NCBI GenBank assembly: GCA_958510875.1
Contig: OY294070.1
Location: forward strand, 3,472,001 to 3,536,000
Origin: Endomychus coccineus
Taxonomy: Eukaryota > Arthropoda > Insecta > Coleoptera > Endomychidae
Length of the DNA: 64,000 nt
Direction of reading: 5' to 3'
Positions 12,076-24,084 of this stretch are shown here, one piece after another. The position numbers and the translations under genes were made by a program. Under the pieces are notes generated by a model that saw only the letters and a program-made list of their open reading frames with translations, searched no databases and had not been told where the DNA came from. Every line of letters starts with the position of its first letter. Within the stretch, counting starts at the first letter, position 1.

Positions 12076-13240
12076 TGTATTGCACAAAGAACAAATAAAG
12101 AAATCTATCTATAACAGAACTTAGGTTCTCCTAGCAGCACAATGCATTCAATGCATCACAGATGAAGAGACACAGAGAGATGTATGTAACTCGGAAAGAG
12201 TCCAATTTCCAAAAAGATATACGGGTGAAAAAGTTGTTTTATGAACCCAGAAATCAATGTATACCATTTTTTTTCTATTTCATAACTTTTTCATAAGCTT
12301 CAACAGTTTAGTCAATAGCTTGTCAAGTTTTTTGTAGGGCATTTTGATTTGCAACACCTACTATCCTTGACCCTTTAGGAACTCACATACCAATTTTAAT
12401 AAAAATCCATTTGCTGGAAAAAAATTGATAATAAAAATGCTTCATTGACTGGACTATTTTTAATTTGATAGTGAGTTCCAGCTGGTGAATAATACACCAA
12501 TCAAATCATGCTGGAGTGACACACAGCTTGGCGAGTCTGTAAAACTTGTAAATTTTCAAATCATCTGTGCTTATAAGGAAGAAGCATGAGAAGGATGAAA
12601 CGAGTTGACAAATGATTCTTGAATATATTCATACGAATAATAATGGTGTATTCGAACCCTTTTTCATCTATCAACTGGCATTTTATCATAAACAGTCAAG
12701 CAAAGTGGATCTGAAAAACCATCGTCTACTTGTTACTTCCGCAAAGATGAAAAGAGATAACCCATTCGCTGAATTTCGACTTTGCCATTTTTTGCACAGC
12801 CACGTTGTCACCGACTCGGGACATAATTAATTCGACTATAGCTTATCGGCGGGCATAGATAAGCGGAACGCGCCTCGTGCGAGAAAGGAAAATAATGGAA
12901 GAGCTCGTCGAGTTTGGACTAAAAAGGAAAGGGTATTAAGACGCCGTGCTGGACGTAGACGAACAAGAAGTGCGAGGGAGCGGAGGAGCAACGTGGGGGC
13001 GTGTGCAGAATCACAGATTACAGTGGAGACACTTTATTCATCAGGATTCGGCGCCAAGGGGTGGACGAGAAACGGATAAATTCAAGACTATGCTGATGAC
13101 TAGGATCCTCGTAGTTCAGGGTCGGATCTAGCCCATGCCGGTTAGCATATGAATATTTAACACCAAATAAATTCATTGCATTTTAACGTCCTAGTTTCGA
13201 AAGAGTGCGAAAATAGGAAAACAGTTAATTTCTAATGAAT
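12076..13240. other. Non-coding stretch, one GC-richer patch
   Basis: I recognise no gene. Positions 12845-13130 are more GC-rich than the surroundings, with an open frame of 61 codons (12946-13131). That could be host exon or promoter sequence, but there is no motif or splice logic to support it. Confidence 0.3.
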
Positions 13241-13242
13241 AA

Positions 13243-13420
13243 TGGTTGAAACTGGCTACGTACCAGAGGTATGGAGAAGGACCAGGGTCACCATCATCCC
13301 TAAATCGGGAAAAAAAGGATACATCCCTTGCGACCAAACAGTGTCACATCGTTATTTCTAAAAGTGGCAAAGAAAGCAACTGGTAATTATATCACAAGAG
13401 AAACGGATGCGACTGCCAGA
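13243..13420 (+). pseudogene. R1/I-like RT fragment
   Basis: The frame reads ETGYVPEVWRRTRVTIIPKSGKK, the start-of-RT block of the R1/I-like family, followed after a frame change by an SLFLKVAKKATGNYI-like segment. The same block is present at 14930-15000. It is a short dead fragment. Confidence 0.65.
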
Positions 13421-13499
13421 AGAGAAACAAGCTGCTCTGTACAATGAAAAAACCATAGTATGTGACCCTCTAGACATGCCAGGGTAGCTTAAAAAATTA

Positions 13500-13514
13500 T
13501 CCCCCCCCCCCCCC
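13500..13514 (+). repeat. Poly-C run
   Basis: A homopolymer of about 15 cytosines. It stands out in AT-rich DNA and is prone to assembly error. Confidence 0.8.
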
Positions 13515-14151
13515 GACATTCAATGTGTACAAACTTGATCCGGAATACCAGTGTAGAATTTTACAGGGTGGGGCGATTTTAATATCAATTTTTTTCCAGA
13601 GAAAGAAGTTTAATGAATGTTATTAATTGACATTTCAAAATATTATTGATTCTTCACAGCAACTCTGATGAAACAACAAAAATAAATGTCTAAGATATAC
13701 AATTGTTTGTATAAATATTACATAATTTTGGAATATAATGGTTCTTCTATTGTTTTTTCTTTGTTAACACGATATTGTAACCTTGGGTAGAGCCGTTTGT
13801 CCAACGCCGGTCCTGTCTCTAGCATTGCGACGACGATTGCTACGATCCGAATTAACAGTTTATGGCTTCTCGATACTGACAATTTATAAATGGATTAGAC
13901 GAAACTTTTGCACTAATGCTGTTTGTAATAGTCTCTCTAGTAGAATCGCTAATACGGTTATCTCTTAACATCATCTCAAACAAACTTATATTTTATTCAT
14001 TGTAACAGTTCAGAATTTCTATTACGTTACGCTTACTTGGATATTCCGCGGATGCGAGAGCGAGTATATTGCCGATTACATGTTCTGTGTTTATTGTAAG
14101 TGCAGTTCGCTCTGTGTGCAACGCTTATACCAAGAATAAACATTTTTCAAA

Positions 14152-14208
14152 ATGTCTCCCGCTGAATTCTACCAGAACGGAAAATTCCAAACAGTTTTGA
14201 TTTACAAG
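14152..14208 (+). CDS. Candidate first coding exon of an unidentified host gene
   Basis: An ATG at 14152 sits in a good insect start context (TTCAAAATG) and opens 19 codons, MSPAEFYQNGKFQTVLIYK. These end exactly at a strong splice donor, AAG then GTAAGA at 14209. The sequence around 14040-14150 is not part of any repeat I recognise and is locally less AT-rich. I do not recognise the protein, and no second exon is obvious in the following 1.5 kb, so any downstream exon lies beyond a long intron. It could be coincidence. Transcript alignment would decide. Confidence 0.3.
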
Positions 14209-14810
14209 GTAAGAGCATATCATCTACATTCTAAATATACGCCTTTGCCTCGTTTAGGAATATTATAGTATATAGAGGAGGACTTGAAAACACTTTATTT
14301 ATCTCTTGTACCTTCTTTTACTCGTTAATACAAGTACAAGATCAAACGGATTAAAATCGTTATCAAATATAAAAACATATTGATTGAAACCCAGAATATT
14401 GTACTTGTTAGTTGTAAGAGAAAAATTAATATTTATTCAATCGTTATGTAGATAATACAATGATTGTAAACAACTATTCATATTCACATAGTATTCACGT
14501 TTCATTATCTGAGAATTTGTTATTTCATATTAGTATTTCTGATTCTGAAGATTGAAATGAAGTTTATGTGGAACAGACTAAAACTTATGAGGAAGGGAAG
14601 AATATGAAAAAAAAAGGATGTCGTTGCATTTTTGGAAATAGCTGGCAATCGCATTATCAACAAATAGTATAATCACAAGGTTAATAAACAAGTACAGAGG
14701 AAGAAACAATAAGGGAACTCTTTAGTGTCCACTTTCCTGGATCTCAAATAGTTCAGACACCTGCTATTCAGAAAACAAATGGCCTGGAAACCTTGTGACA
14801 AGGATCCAAG

Positions 14811-15250
14811 GAAAGTTGGAGAATTGCCAAAGAAATGGTGACCTATGACAAGGCTATAAACACATCGTATAAATCACCGGATCCAGACGGGATTCACCCG
14901 GTACTGCAAACCAGGCTTTGTAATATACTCGGACCCAGTATGGCTCTCGGGTATATTCCGAAATAATGGAGAAATACTAGGGTTACTTTTATACCGAAGC
15001 CTGGAAAACGGCGAAATCCGTAAAACCGATGAATGTTATGACGTTTGAACTTACGACCTTAGAAAAGCTAGTAGGTAGACACATGAGGAACCAATAAGCC
15101 TACCACACTGGCTGTTCAACAGAAGCACTGGACAATGTTCACGTTGGGCCGAGACACATGAGTATCGTAAGAATCGTGACCAAGGAAGTGTTAGGCATGA
15201 GAACAGATCACATTCCAAATCGATACTCTTTCGGCAACACATTCAGGGTA
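14811..15250 (+). pseudogene. R1/I-like RT fragment
   Basis: The frame from about 14811 reads SWRIAKEMVTYDKAIN, then YKSPDPDGIHPVLQ, LGYIPK, one in-frame stop, and WRNTRVTFIPKPGKRRNP. This is the linker and first part of an R1/I-like RT. A frame change leads to TTLEKLVGRHMRNQ. The typical family reading is GPDGI; here it is DPDGI. It ends before the catalytic blocks. Same family as 13243 and 16484. Confidence 0.75.
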
Positions 15251-15316
15251 TCAACACCAGATATAACTAAAACACAAACCTGGGTGCCATATGTTTAGGT
15301 TTCTTATGAGTGTGGT

Positions 15317-15470
15317 CTATTGTGGCTCGTCTCTAATATAGTTCAGCATTTTATAAAGCCGACGATCAAGGCGTTGACCTAATATTAGAGTAGGCTATGT
15401 TGTGGCTCGCCTCTGATATAGCATTCTTATAAAGCGAACGATCAAGGCGTTGACCTGATATTAGGGTGGG
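15317..15470 (+). repeat. Tandem duplication of a 76-78 bp unit
   Basis: Two head-to-tail copies, 15317-15394 and 15395-15470, share GATCAAGGCGTTGACCT and TGTGGCTCG. A third copy starts (CTAT at 15471) and stops at once. It is a local duplication with no coding content. Confidence 0.8.
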
Positions 15471-16480
15471 CTATGGGTTTAATTTTCAACTACTTGCCTT
15501 AACTCATCATTTTAGCATCAGACTTCTAGGAATACTCGAGACTAGTCAATACCCATTTGTCATAGAAATGAAGGAAACATTTTTAAACGAACTGCAAGCC
15601 TTAGGAGATCATGCTCATCTACGTGTTTGTATATTTTCTGTATTTATAAGGTTGAGTTCATAAATCGCGAATCATTCTCACAGGATAATATGCTCTAACA
15701 GAGGCCTAACGGTAGTAATTAGTGTTGGCAATACGTGTAGCCTGCAAACAACCGCCTACTGAGACAGGGATTTGCGATCCTTTGGGGCTTGCCCTCTCTT
15801 TACGCTCTCCCTACTGTCCCCGGGACATTTCCACGACCGTTTCTATTTACACTCTTCGTTTCGGCGAAACCAATCACTTGCAGAACGGTGATTCACCGAC
15901 CGCCAATGTATATAATCGTTTTATATTCCTTTCATACGACCACGTCCAGAAAACATCATCAACCATCCGCCGCTTTGGGATTATCGTTCGATATTATGAA
16001 ATAATTGTAGGTTGAAATATTTAAAATTTCAGATTTCCGACAAATCATTTTACATAAAACGTGGTTCAAAAATGTCTCTCATAAAGTCTGTGACTGCTAG
16101 TACATTCTAAATGAAAGTTGTATTTACTTATTCAGATATACAAACATGCCCAATAGCGTTAGCTATTAAAAAGCAGAATTATTCATTCGTTAAGTCATAC
16201 CATGTTTATCATAGGTAACAAACAATACGAGGGCAGTGCTAACAATTCCAGCCTGAATATCGAGGAACGACGTAGAGCAACACCTCCTATAGTAGAAGGC
16301 CTGTACGCTCGATCTGACGTCATATAACGTCACGACGTTATAGTCAGAGGCTATAATACAGCTGATCACCCATACGTTACTGCACAACCATGTAATACCC
16401 ACAATAAAACTGAAATTTTATTTATTCTTTAGGACATATACAGAATATCCCATAATTAGGCTGCAAAACTTCACCACCGG
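15471..16480. other. Non-coding stretch, no gene recognised
   Basis: Open frames at 15466-15663, 15722-16015 and 16190-16402 lack motifs. Positions 15740-15985 are somewhat more GC-rich than the neighbours. I see nothing I can name. Confidence 0.35.
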
Positions 16481-16483
16481 CTT

Positions 16484-17003
16484 CTAAGACCAAAAATAGG
16501 AATACCTTAGCGTCCGAGCTGGCAGTATCCCATCAGTTCCTGGCGACTTATATGGTTGAAATGAATTTATTGCCTTTTTGATTTTTGATTTGTTAATGAT
16601 ACTCGCAGCCAGAGCCCAGTTTTTCTTTACTGCCTTTTTCTGAGTTACGAGGCCTCCTGGTTCTGTCATACTACGGTCGTTTTCACAACGTGATTCAGGG
16701 AAGTGAGTCTGGAGCAGCAGCCCCAGCGTTTCTTGTTCTATTCTGGTGTATCCTCTTTATGGTTTTACACGGGAGCCCAGTTTCTGTCGTGGTGTAGTTG
16801 TTAGTACCTTGTGGAGTCTAGCGTAGCTGGGCATATCCTCCATGTCCTGACAATACTTCCTCCACGAGGTCCTACGCGCTTTCTTGATAGCGTTGTTATA
16901 CGCAGTCGGTGCCAAGCGATGCTGATCCGCTTGGCTTTGTTGAACAGTCTCCTTACCGTCCACCTCATTGCGTTCTCAACTCACTTTTATAGCGTATTAA
17001 TCT
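16484..17003 (-). pseudogene. R1/I-like fragment, linker and RT start
   Basis: On the minus strand, 16963-16757 reads a linker with YNNAIKKARRTSWRKYCQ and a LHKVL segment. After one frame change it reads TLGLLLQTHFPESR, then NWALAASIINKSKIKKAIN and SFQPYKSPGTDGILPA, ending in the RT start block near 16500. This is the region between endonuclease and RT in R1/I-like elements, and it is the best preserved linker copy in the window. Its 5' end meets the 309-bp tandem array at about 17004. It lacks endonuclease, RT core and RNase H. Confidence 0.75.
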
Positions 17004-18200
17004 AAGAGATGGCAAAAATTCGGGGTTTGGGGACGCTGCAACATTTTTGCTCTGCGTCTGAGGTAAAACTAATGATAGAATCGAATTTATCATCCAAAAG
17101 AGTGTATTATTATTATTTGAGAGAATGCGAAAATTCCCTAAGGTTCATGTAACTCAGGGAACTTGTACTATCTGATCTCAAAAGGTTGTGGATACCAATT
17201 TCGGGTGTATTAATCATGTGAAATCTGATTTTATAGTGTATTTATTTAAGGGATGGCGAAAATTCAAGGTTTCGGAACGCTGCAACATGTTTCCTCAGCG
17301 TCTGAGGTGAAAACTAATGATGGAATCGAATTCCTCATCCAAAAGAGTGTATTATGACGCAGTAATATGGGAATTGATGAGATCGACCAAATTCACTATT
17401 TTTCCATACCTACCCCTTAGAAAATTTGAGAAAATGCGAAAGTTCCCTAAGGTTCATGCAATTCAGGGAACTTGTTCTATCTGATCTTAGAAGGTTGTGA
17501 ATACCAATTTCGGACGTATTAATCATGTTAAATCTGATTTAATGATGTATTTATCCAACGGATGGGGAAAATTCTGGGTTTTGGAACACTGCAAAATGTT
17601 TCCTCGGCGTCTGACGCGAAAACTAATGGTAGAATCGAATTTCTCATCAAAAATAGTGTATAATGACGTCGTTATATCGGAATCGATGAGATCGACCAAA
17701 TTCACTATTTTTCTATACTTACCCCTTTGGAAATTTGAGAAAATGCGAAAGTTCCCTAAGGTTCATGTAACTCAGGGAACTTGTTCTATCTGATCTTAGA
17801 AGGTTGTGGATACCAATTTCGTTCGTATTAATCATGTTAAATCTGATTTAATGGTGTATTTATTTAAGGGATGGCGAAAATTCAGGGTTTCGGAACGCTG
17901 CAACATGTTTCCTCAGCGTCTGAGGTGAAAACTAATGATAGAATCCAATTCCTCATCCAAAAGAGTGTATAATGACGACATTATATCTGAATCGAAGAGA
18001 TCGACCAAATTCACTATTTTTCCATACTTACTTTACCCCTTACGAAATTTGAGAAAATGCGAAAATTCCCTTAGGTTCATTGGACAGAGGAAACTTGTTT
18101 TATGTGATCTCAGAAGGTTGTGGATACCAATTTTGGGTGTATTAATCATGCTAAATCTGATTTTGTAGTGTACTTAGCTAAGGGATGGCGAAAATTCAAT
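17004..18200 (+). repeat. Tandem repeat, unit about 309-314 bp, four units
   Basis: A landmark GATGG...AAAATTC recurs at 17008, 17252, 17561, 17870 and 18184, giving spacings of 244, 309, 309 and 314 bp. The first unit carries a deletion of about 65 bp and the last is only begun. Copies are diverged by scattered substitutions. The ORFs at 17497-17793 and 17935-18168 are the same repeat read in frame and are not genes. Confidence 0.9.
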
Positions 18201-19280
18201 TCACTTTTACTACTACTGATTGTCAATTGTTTTTTATGGAAAACTTAATTTAAGCGTGATTTGGCTTAAATAGATAGAGAAATTTTTTCTGATAAACGTG
18301 ATTCACAATACTAAGAGCTTGTCAAAGATGTGGGTATATTCCTGGAAAAATTCCGATGACGTCATTACGGCCGTTTTGGAGCTTGTATTTTTTCTCCTTC
18401 AGCTGAAAATTTATCTCAGGGCCATCATATTTGCGATCTAATTTCAGAATTTAATTAGCTTTTTCACTTTTCCCGTTGTAAGCATTGAGCGGCAATTTTG
18501 AATCATCCTGTAACCAGGACTTCGTCCCAACGCAAACCGTATGTGTTCTATTTGGGGTGGACTTATAACTCGTTGAACGTTATCGCTCATTCATCCATGG
18601 CGGCGTGCGGTTTTGCGGCGGCAGGGGACCGGCGACGGTCAAAACTGTAATGCAATGTCCATTATTTGCAGAGAAACCGTTTCCCGACTATTAGGGATAG
18701 TTCCCCGTTATGGTGTCTCAAATCGCTTTATTGCTTGTTTCTGCGTTTCCTACTTACCTTTCATCTATATTTCACTAATTAAAACAGCCTTCTATCTACC
18801 GACCCCGCTCGTCCCTCGCCTCACCCGAGCACCGTGTCAGTGTATCTGTTTCGCCCCCTCTCTCATCATACAGTCCGTTGAACGAAACTTCTCTAAATTT
18901 AAATTAACACGAGTAATATAAATGTAGAATATTTTATGTTATGGTTGGTGAAAAGGAAATTATGCTTTCCTTAATTCCAAATGTGCACTCTCTCTCTCTC
19001 TCTGCCCGAATGATATTTTCGTTCCATTACGGTGGAATGATTATCGCGTGAAATTCCGCCGCTTTGAGTATTCGTTCTGTTAAGTTGTAAACCGAAATAT
19101 CCTGTTACTTGCCTTTTTTGTTACATGCTTATTAACTTCACCAAAACAAGAAATTGAATAAGAAACTAATAGCAACGAAAAAAAAATCGAAATCGTGTCA
19201 CCAGAAAGCTAAATTGAGATACTTTCATAGAATACGGTTGGTTTTTTTCTGTGGGTTTATGACTCTGGAAAACTAAATCA
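18201..19280. other. Non-coding stretch, GC-richer patch and (CT)n
   Basis: Positions 18530-18890 are GC-richer than the neighbourhood and hold a 102-codon frame without motifs. A (CT)n run lies at about 18988-19005. It could be host regulatory or UTR sequence. No gene is recognised. Confidence 0.35.
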
Positions 19281-20775
19281 AAAGTTCCTACTAAACGTAG
19301 TTGTTTGTTCTAGTTTCGCGACCCCAGAAATACAAGTTTTGTCTTTGTTTATGTGTTTCAGGACCTCAGAAAGTTGAAAGATTTGCGTGTCCGACAGTCC
19401 GTGTGAGTTTCGTGTGTCCAGAGCTGGAACACATGCGTAATTGTTTGTATGTGTTTTGTCTTCGTTTTCTGTTTCACGATCCCCAGAAAAACGGATCAAG
19501 CATTACTCATAAAATATAGCTTTTTGTCTTTGTTTATGAGCCTCGTGACGGCAGAAAGCTGAAACACGTGCGTGACCGATTGTCTGTGTTTGTATTTCAA
19601 GACCCCAGAAAACAGAATCAACCATATCTCATTAAATATGACGTTTTGTCTTCATTTCATGTTTCACGATCCCCAGAGAACAGTCTCAAGCATTTCTCAT
19701 AAAACATAACTTATTGTCTTAGTTTTTATGCTTCATGACCCCAGAAATCTGAAACACATGCGTGGCCGATTTTCAGTGTTTGTGTTTCACGATCCCAGAA
19801 AACAGAATCTACCATTTCTTAATAAATATGTTCTATGTTTCATGACTGCGTGTTTCCAGAAAACATAGTTTTTTGTTACTGTTCCACCACCACCGTGAAC
19901 GAAGTTGAGTATTTCTTAGAAATTACAACTTTTGGTCTTTCTTCATGCGTTTCATGACCTCAGAAAAGTTGTGACATTTGCGTGTCTGATGATCCGTATG
20001 TGTTTTATAAGTACACAAAGCCGAAACAATCATCTGGCTGACTGACAGAATCAGCCATTTGAATGAAATATAACCTTTTGTCTTCCTTTTATGTTTTATG
20101 ACCCCAAAAAGCTGTGGGTGGGTCACGAATCCCTAGCAAACAGAATAAACATTTCTTATGAAATATAGCTTTTCATCTTTGTTCATGTGCTTCACGAACC
20201 CAGAAAGCTGAAACACGTGCGAGGCTCATTGTGTTTTTGTTTCACGACCCCAGAAAACAGAATCGCTCATTCTTTGTAAAAGATAATGTTTTTTTTTTAA
20301 ATAAAATCCATGACCCCAGAAAGTTGAAATTTATGCGTGGATGATAGTCGGTTTCACAACGGTGAAGAAAACAGAATCAAGCGTTTTTCATGAAATATAA
20401 CGTCTTGTCGTTCTTCGTGTGCTTCCCGACCCTAGAAAGGTGGAACACGATCCCACAAAAAAGAATCATGCATTTCTCATCATAAAATATAACGTTTTGG
20501 CTCTGTTTATGTGTTTATTAACCCCAGAATGTTGAAACACATGTGTGACCGATAGTCTGTGTGTGTTTCGCGACCCCAGAAAATCGAATCAAGTACTTTT
20601 TTCTGAGAAAATAAAACTTTTTCTTTTTGTTTGTGTTTCAGAACGCTCGGGAGCTGAAACATATATGTCTGATCTGTGTGTGCGTTTAATGCGTTCAATT
20701 GATTTTTTTTCCTAGAAAATTGTCTTGGTGTATGTATTACATGATCATTTTGGCCGTACATGTGTTTCATATCAC
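19281..20775 (+). repeat. Degenerate tandem repeat of two alternating modules
   Basis: Two modules alternate. One is built around CCCAGAAAGCTGAAACAC followed by a TGCGTG...CGAT segment, and the other around CCCAGAAAACAGAATCA followed by a TTTCTCATAAAATATAAC segment. The first module recurs near 19369, 19552, 19742, 19961, 20202, 20318 and 20526, with spacing from about 115 to 240 bp as modules are gained or lost. ORFs in this interval are repeat shadows. Confidence 0.85.
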
Positions 20776-21640
20776 TAGGAAATTGGCGATTCGGTAGAAC
20801 TATTATCTAACATTAATGATAAAACTTATTGTGCAGTACAAAAAATAGCTGATAAAGACGTAAGTGTAGAAATGTGTGAGTGAATTTGAGGGAATTAAGG
20901 GGATGAAAATTCCCCGATGCGCTAAATTAAAAGTTCGAGTGAAATGGACCGAGCTGTGAAATTTAATTTGCTCTAGAAGGAGAGTGTGCGAACGGAAGAT
21001 CTTTATGAAAGTTTACAACTTTATGCAGAAAAGATCAAACTAGTTCGATTACTTAAAACTTGAACGCATCAAAACGTTCCTCATCAGGTACCTATAAAAT
21101 TTAATACAAGAGAGTTGTCAAACATCAAATCCGCTGTCTGACCTCGGTTTTGCTTCGTCTTATTATCCGTTTGATGTTAGCCTTTCACGTGGTAAAAAGA
21201 AGCTATTGTACGAGACGTCGATATTTCAATACCCAGACATTTTGAACTTTAATAAAATAAGTATTAAAAGTTCGATTTTCACTAGTTTAATGAATAAATG
21301 TGACTATAGTTTGGCTAACACAGTAGCTTCTTCAAACAAATGTTACAAAGTACTAATTTAGTATAAAAGAGCTACACAATATATAACTTTAATGATAATC
21401 TTAGGATAGATGGTTTTTGGAATTTTACCTAAATAGGTTGACCCCATTGAGGGATTAAACTATTTTCTGTGTTCACTCTGTGGTGTAAGTGTGTAAATAA
21501 TTGAACTATCAGAATAAATTAAGGTTAAAATATTGTCAATACAATACGAATAAGAATAATACAGCAGATATTTATTTTTAGGATGCGTCAATGAAAAAAT
21601 AGATTGAAATTGTGCGACGTAAAAACATCCAGATCCAGAT
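20776..21640. other. Non-coding stretch with a possible decayed retroelement end
   Basis: No gene is recognised. On the minus strand at 21065-21097 a CTGATGA is followed by a GAACG...CGTTC hairpin, reminiscent of a decayed hammerhead or Penelope end (see findings). Confidence 0.3.
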
Positions 21641-21649
21641 TGCATAGTT

Positions 21650-22260
21650 GGGCCTAGTAAACAGTTACGTGAACGCCTAGGGAGACTAAAAGTACCACCT
21701 TTAGTGTGCACGAGTAGACTCCGATACTGCCAGACTCCCCAGGCTTGAATCCGCCTGTAAACCACACGAGTTCATCCGACGGAAGTGGTCCGGAGTCCTT
21801 CTGCCATGAACGCAAGAGACTAGCCCTAGCAGGGGCAGTTTGCAAAGCCTCCTTTATCTGTAAGCAGACAAGTCTCTGAACCGTTGCTGTCGCTGACCAC
21901 CACACAACGCGTGTAGATCCAGAGCAAGACCATGTGGATTCAACAACGCACTTCTTTACACAGGTTTCCAGCAGCATTTCTCAGTTTGGTTTGGCATCGA
22001 GGATATTTCCAAGGTCTTTTGTATATAATGTATTTTCAGGATTCACCCTGACATCAGGGAACCACGATGGCAAATGCAGTATTCTGCAGCTTAAACAAGG
22101 TAGAGCCACAGGTGCCAAGTCGTCTACATAGGCTTAGGCATGAAACCAAGCCTCAATCAGCTCCACTTTCACACTGTCTACTATCATGCGCCAAAAAAAA
22201 CGGGGACAGTACTGCTCCCCGAGGACACCCTCGAGTGACGGGTATGCATGAGACACATGT
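21650..22260 (-). pseudogene. R1/I-like RT and RNase H relic
   Basis: Reading the minus strand, 22240-22190 gives TRGCPRGAVLSPFFLAHD. A frame change then gives RMIVDSVKVELIEAW, a stop, AYVDDLA (the catalytic box, about 22140-22120) and a VRVNPENT segment. From 21977 to 21660 one frame covers the post-RT region and DELVWFTGGFKPGESGSIGV, the beginning of RNase H. The first RNase H aspartate (usually DGSK) is changed to GGFK. Internal stretches between these blocks are deleted, so this is a compressed and inactive copy. The element stops near 21650. Confidence 0.75.
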
Positions 22261-23250
22261 TCTTCATACATTTCTCTCATTTCAAACTGAGTGTTTTCCG
22301 GTTGTTAGTGATACACTTGGAAAATATTGATTATAATACAAGAATTGTGATAAAAAAAACACGATTTTTGGTCGGCATAAAACCAAAAGCAGATGCTACC
22401 ATTTTCCACAAACATAGCTGAACCACCAAAAAAATCTCTCATTTCCGGATTTCATCAAGATCGGTCTCATTAAGTTTCTTCATTCAGTAGGGCTATTTGG
22501 CAAATGTATGTTCTCGTGTAGTGGCCAAATGGTGAATGCAATACTCTGATAGAAAGATGATAAGGGTAGATTTTCAATGAGTCCTAAATTATATAAATTC
22601 CTAATCTTACTCTATTTGTTTACATGTTTACATGATTTATCAGTATTTAAATCATTACTTAGTAATGTCGCGCTGCCATGCGGTTTTATTCGACGGCATA
22701 AAGTGAACACGAGTATAGAAGTGGAGAAACGAAGTATTGATAGGAAAAGATGATATGCCGCTATAAAAAGTGTATTCGAAGGGAAGAAGAAGCGCCAAGC
22801 CCTCTTGGATCTGCTGTACTGAAATGCAATATAGAAAATGCCACTTAATGCCCTGTTTATTGGAAATCTCGAATATAACCCCAAGTTCACGTTCCTCAAT
22901 AGACGCGCCAAACTGCTGGTTTATTTATTTTCGACTCGATCTATAATTGATCTGTTAACCGCCGTTTCGTTCTCTCTAATGTGACGGCTGCCGTCGTCGT
23001 AGTCGTCGTTGCGTTTTTGTTCGGTGTTTACGGTTTTGCGAGAGACCGACGTTGGTGACTGAACGAACGGAAGAGGTGTGAAGTTATACCCTTGAGTTGA
23101 TTTATTCCGGAAAGGGGTCATTCGAACATCGCACTGCGGGAAAGGTCCTCCCGATGAAAATTAGTTGAAGTTCACGGTGACGGGTCAATGAACGTCATCA
23201 TATTTAATTTTCAGTAACGAAATTTTCAGAACAAAACAGAGTCAACAATA
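22261..23250. other. Non-coding stretch, no gene recognised
   Basis: Minus-strand ORFs at 22612-22911 and 22921-23121 have no motif. Positions 22960-23130 are locally GC-richer. I see nothing I can name. Confidence 0.35.
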
Positions 23251-23257
23251 CGACATT

Positions 23258-23512
23258 TTAGGACTTATACAAAGTTTTATTCCTTATTACAGTGGTGTGT
23301 AAATCAATATATGGTCTCGCGGGACGTCGTCTGACGCTCGTGATATTCGAAACTTCTGGAGAAATCATCCTTGGGGATAACTGTTTTTCATCGCTAGGTT
23401 GCTTATACGAATTGAAGTAGTTGTGGAATAGTCGAGACAAAGGACCAAGGAGAAATAATTTCTTTGAGCCTTGGGACTCTCGTGACAGAATTCCAATCAA
23501 AAATACTAGCAA
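23258..23512 (-). CDS. Candidate 3' exon of an unidentified gene
   Basis: This open frame of 84 codons on the minus strand begins just after an in-frame TAA and a CTAG that could act as a splice acceptor, and it ends in TAA. The peptide is varied in composition, with segments such as SRLFHNYFNSYKQPSDEK and RRRPARPYID, and is not part of any repeat I recognise. No domain is identifiable. It could be a terminal exon of a host gene or a chance frame; at this AT content the length alone is not significant. Confidence 0.2.
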   Translation of the reverse strand: MLVFLIGILSRESQGSKKLFLLGPLSRLFHNYFNSYKQPSDEKQLSPRMISPEVSNITSVRRRPARPYIDLHTTVIRNKTLYKS

Positions 23513-23564
23513 TTACAACATGTGCTCGAATTATGAGGGAAAGAGCCTATGAGAATAGACAAAT

Positions 23565-24060
23565 CACAATCATAGCGAGCTTAAGGCACTGGAGTCATAC
23601 ACAATAACCTCACAATGTGTACTCGATTGTTCAAAGGAGTTAACGGCACTAGTAAAGAACCCCAATAGAGTTACACTATGGGAGTCTGAGGAAACCAGAC
23701 GCAAGGAGACTAAAACTGCCATCGCACTCTCTAAAGCGGAGACAGAACAACCCCTGATTGGACCAGAGCCAACTTGTAGCATTTCTCATGCCACAACTAA
23801 ATGCCACAACTGAATCTGTTATCCAAAACTGGCTCGAGGAAGAACACCGTGCCTATTGGGGGAACTACCCCATATGTCGCACTCCAAGCAACCTCCACCA
23901 GCAACGAGTGAGAAATCTACTGACGTTCAACTGGTTACAGAATGTATTCCATCGGCTATGCCTTAGACCTACTGGACTAGGTATTGCATCAAGATGCGCA
24001 ACATGGACACAATAAACAGGTCTCAGTGCTCAGGATTTGCCCGCCCCCGTTGATTTGATT
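23565..24060 (+). pseudogene. R1/I-like RNase H C-terminal fragment
   Basis: The plus strand from 23577 reads ELKALESYTITSQCVLDC, then a KELTALVKNPNRVTLW segment and EQPLIGPEPTC. This is the second half of the RNase H domain and the linker after it. It is followed by VIQNWLEEEHRAYWGNYP and a further C-terminal segment. The histidine-bearing GH motif is lost. The 3' end near 24035-24060 is pyrimidine-rich and then TTGATTTGATTG, like the tail at 32505-32530. The minus-strand ORF at 23570-23782 is a shadow. The copy is inactive. Confidence 0.65.
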
Positions 24061-24084
24061 GGTCGTTGAAGGGTATAAGAGGTA

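Noticed and set aside
17497..18168. ORFs of 98 and 77 aa
   Set aside because: They read through the 309-bp tandem repeat in frame and have no independent support.
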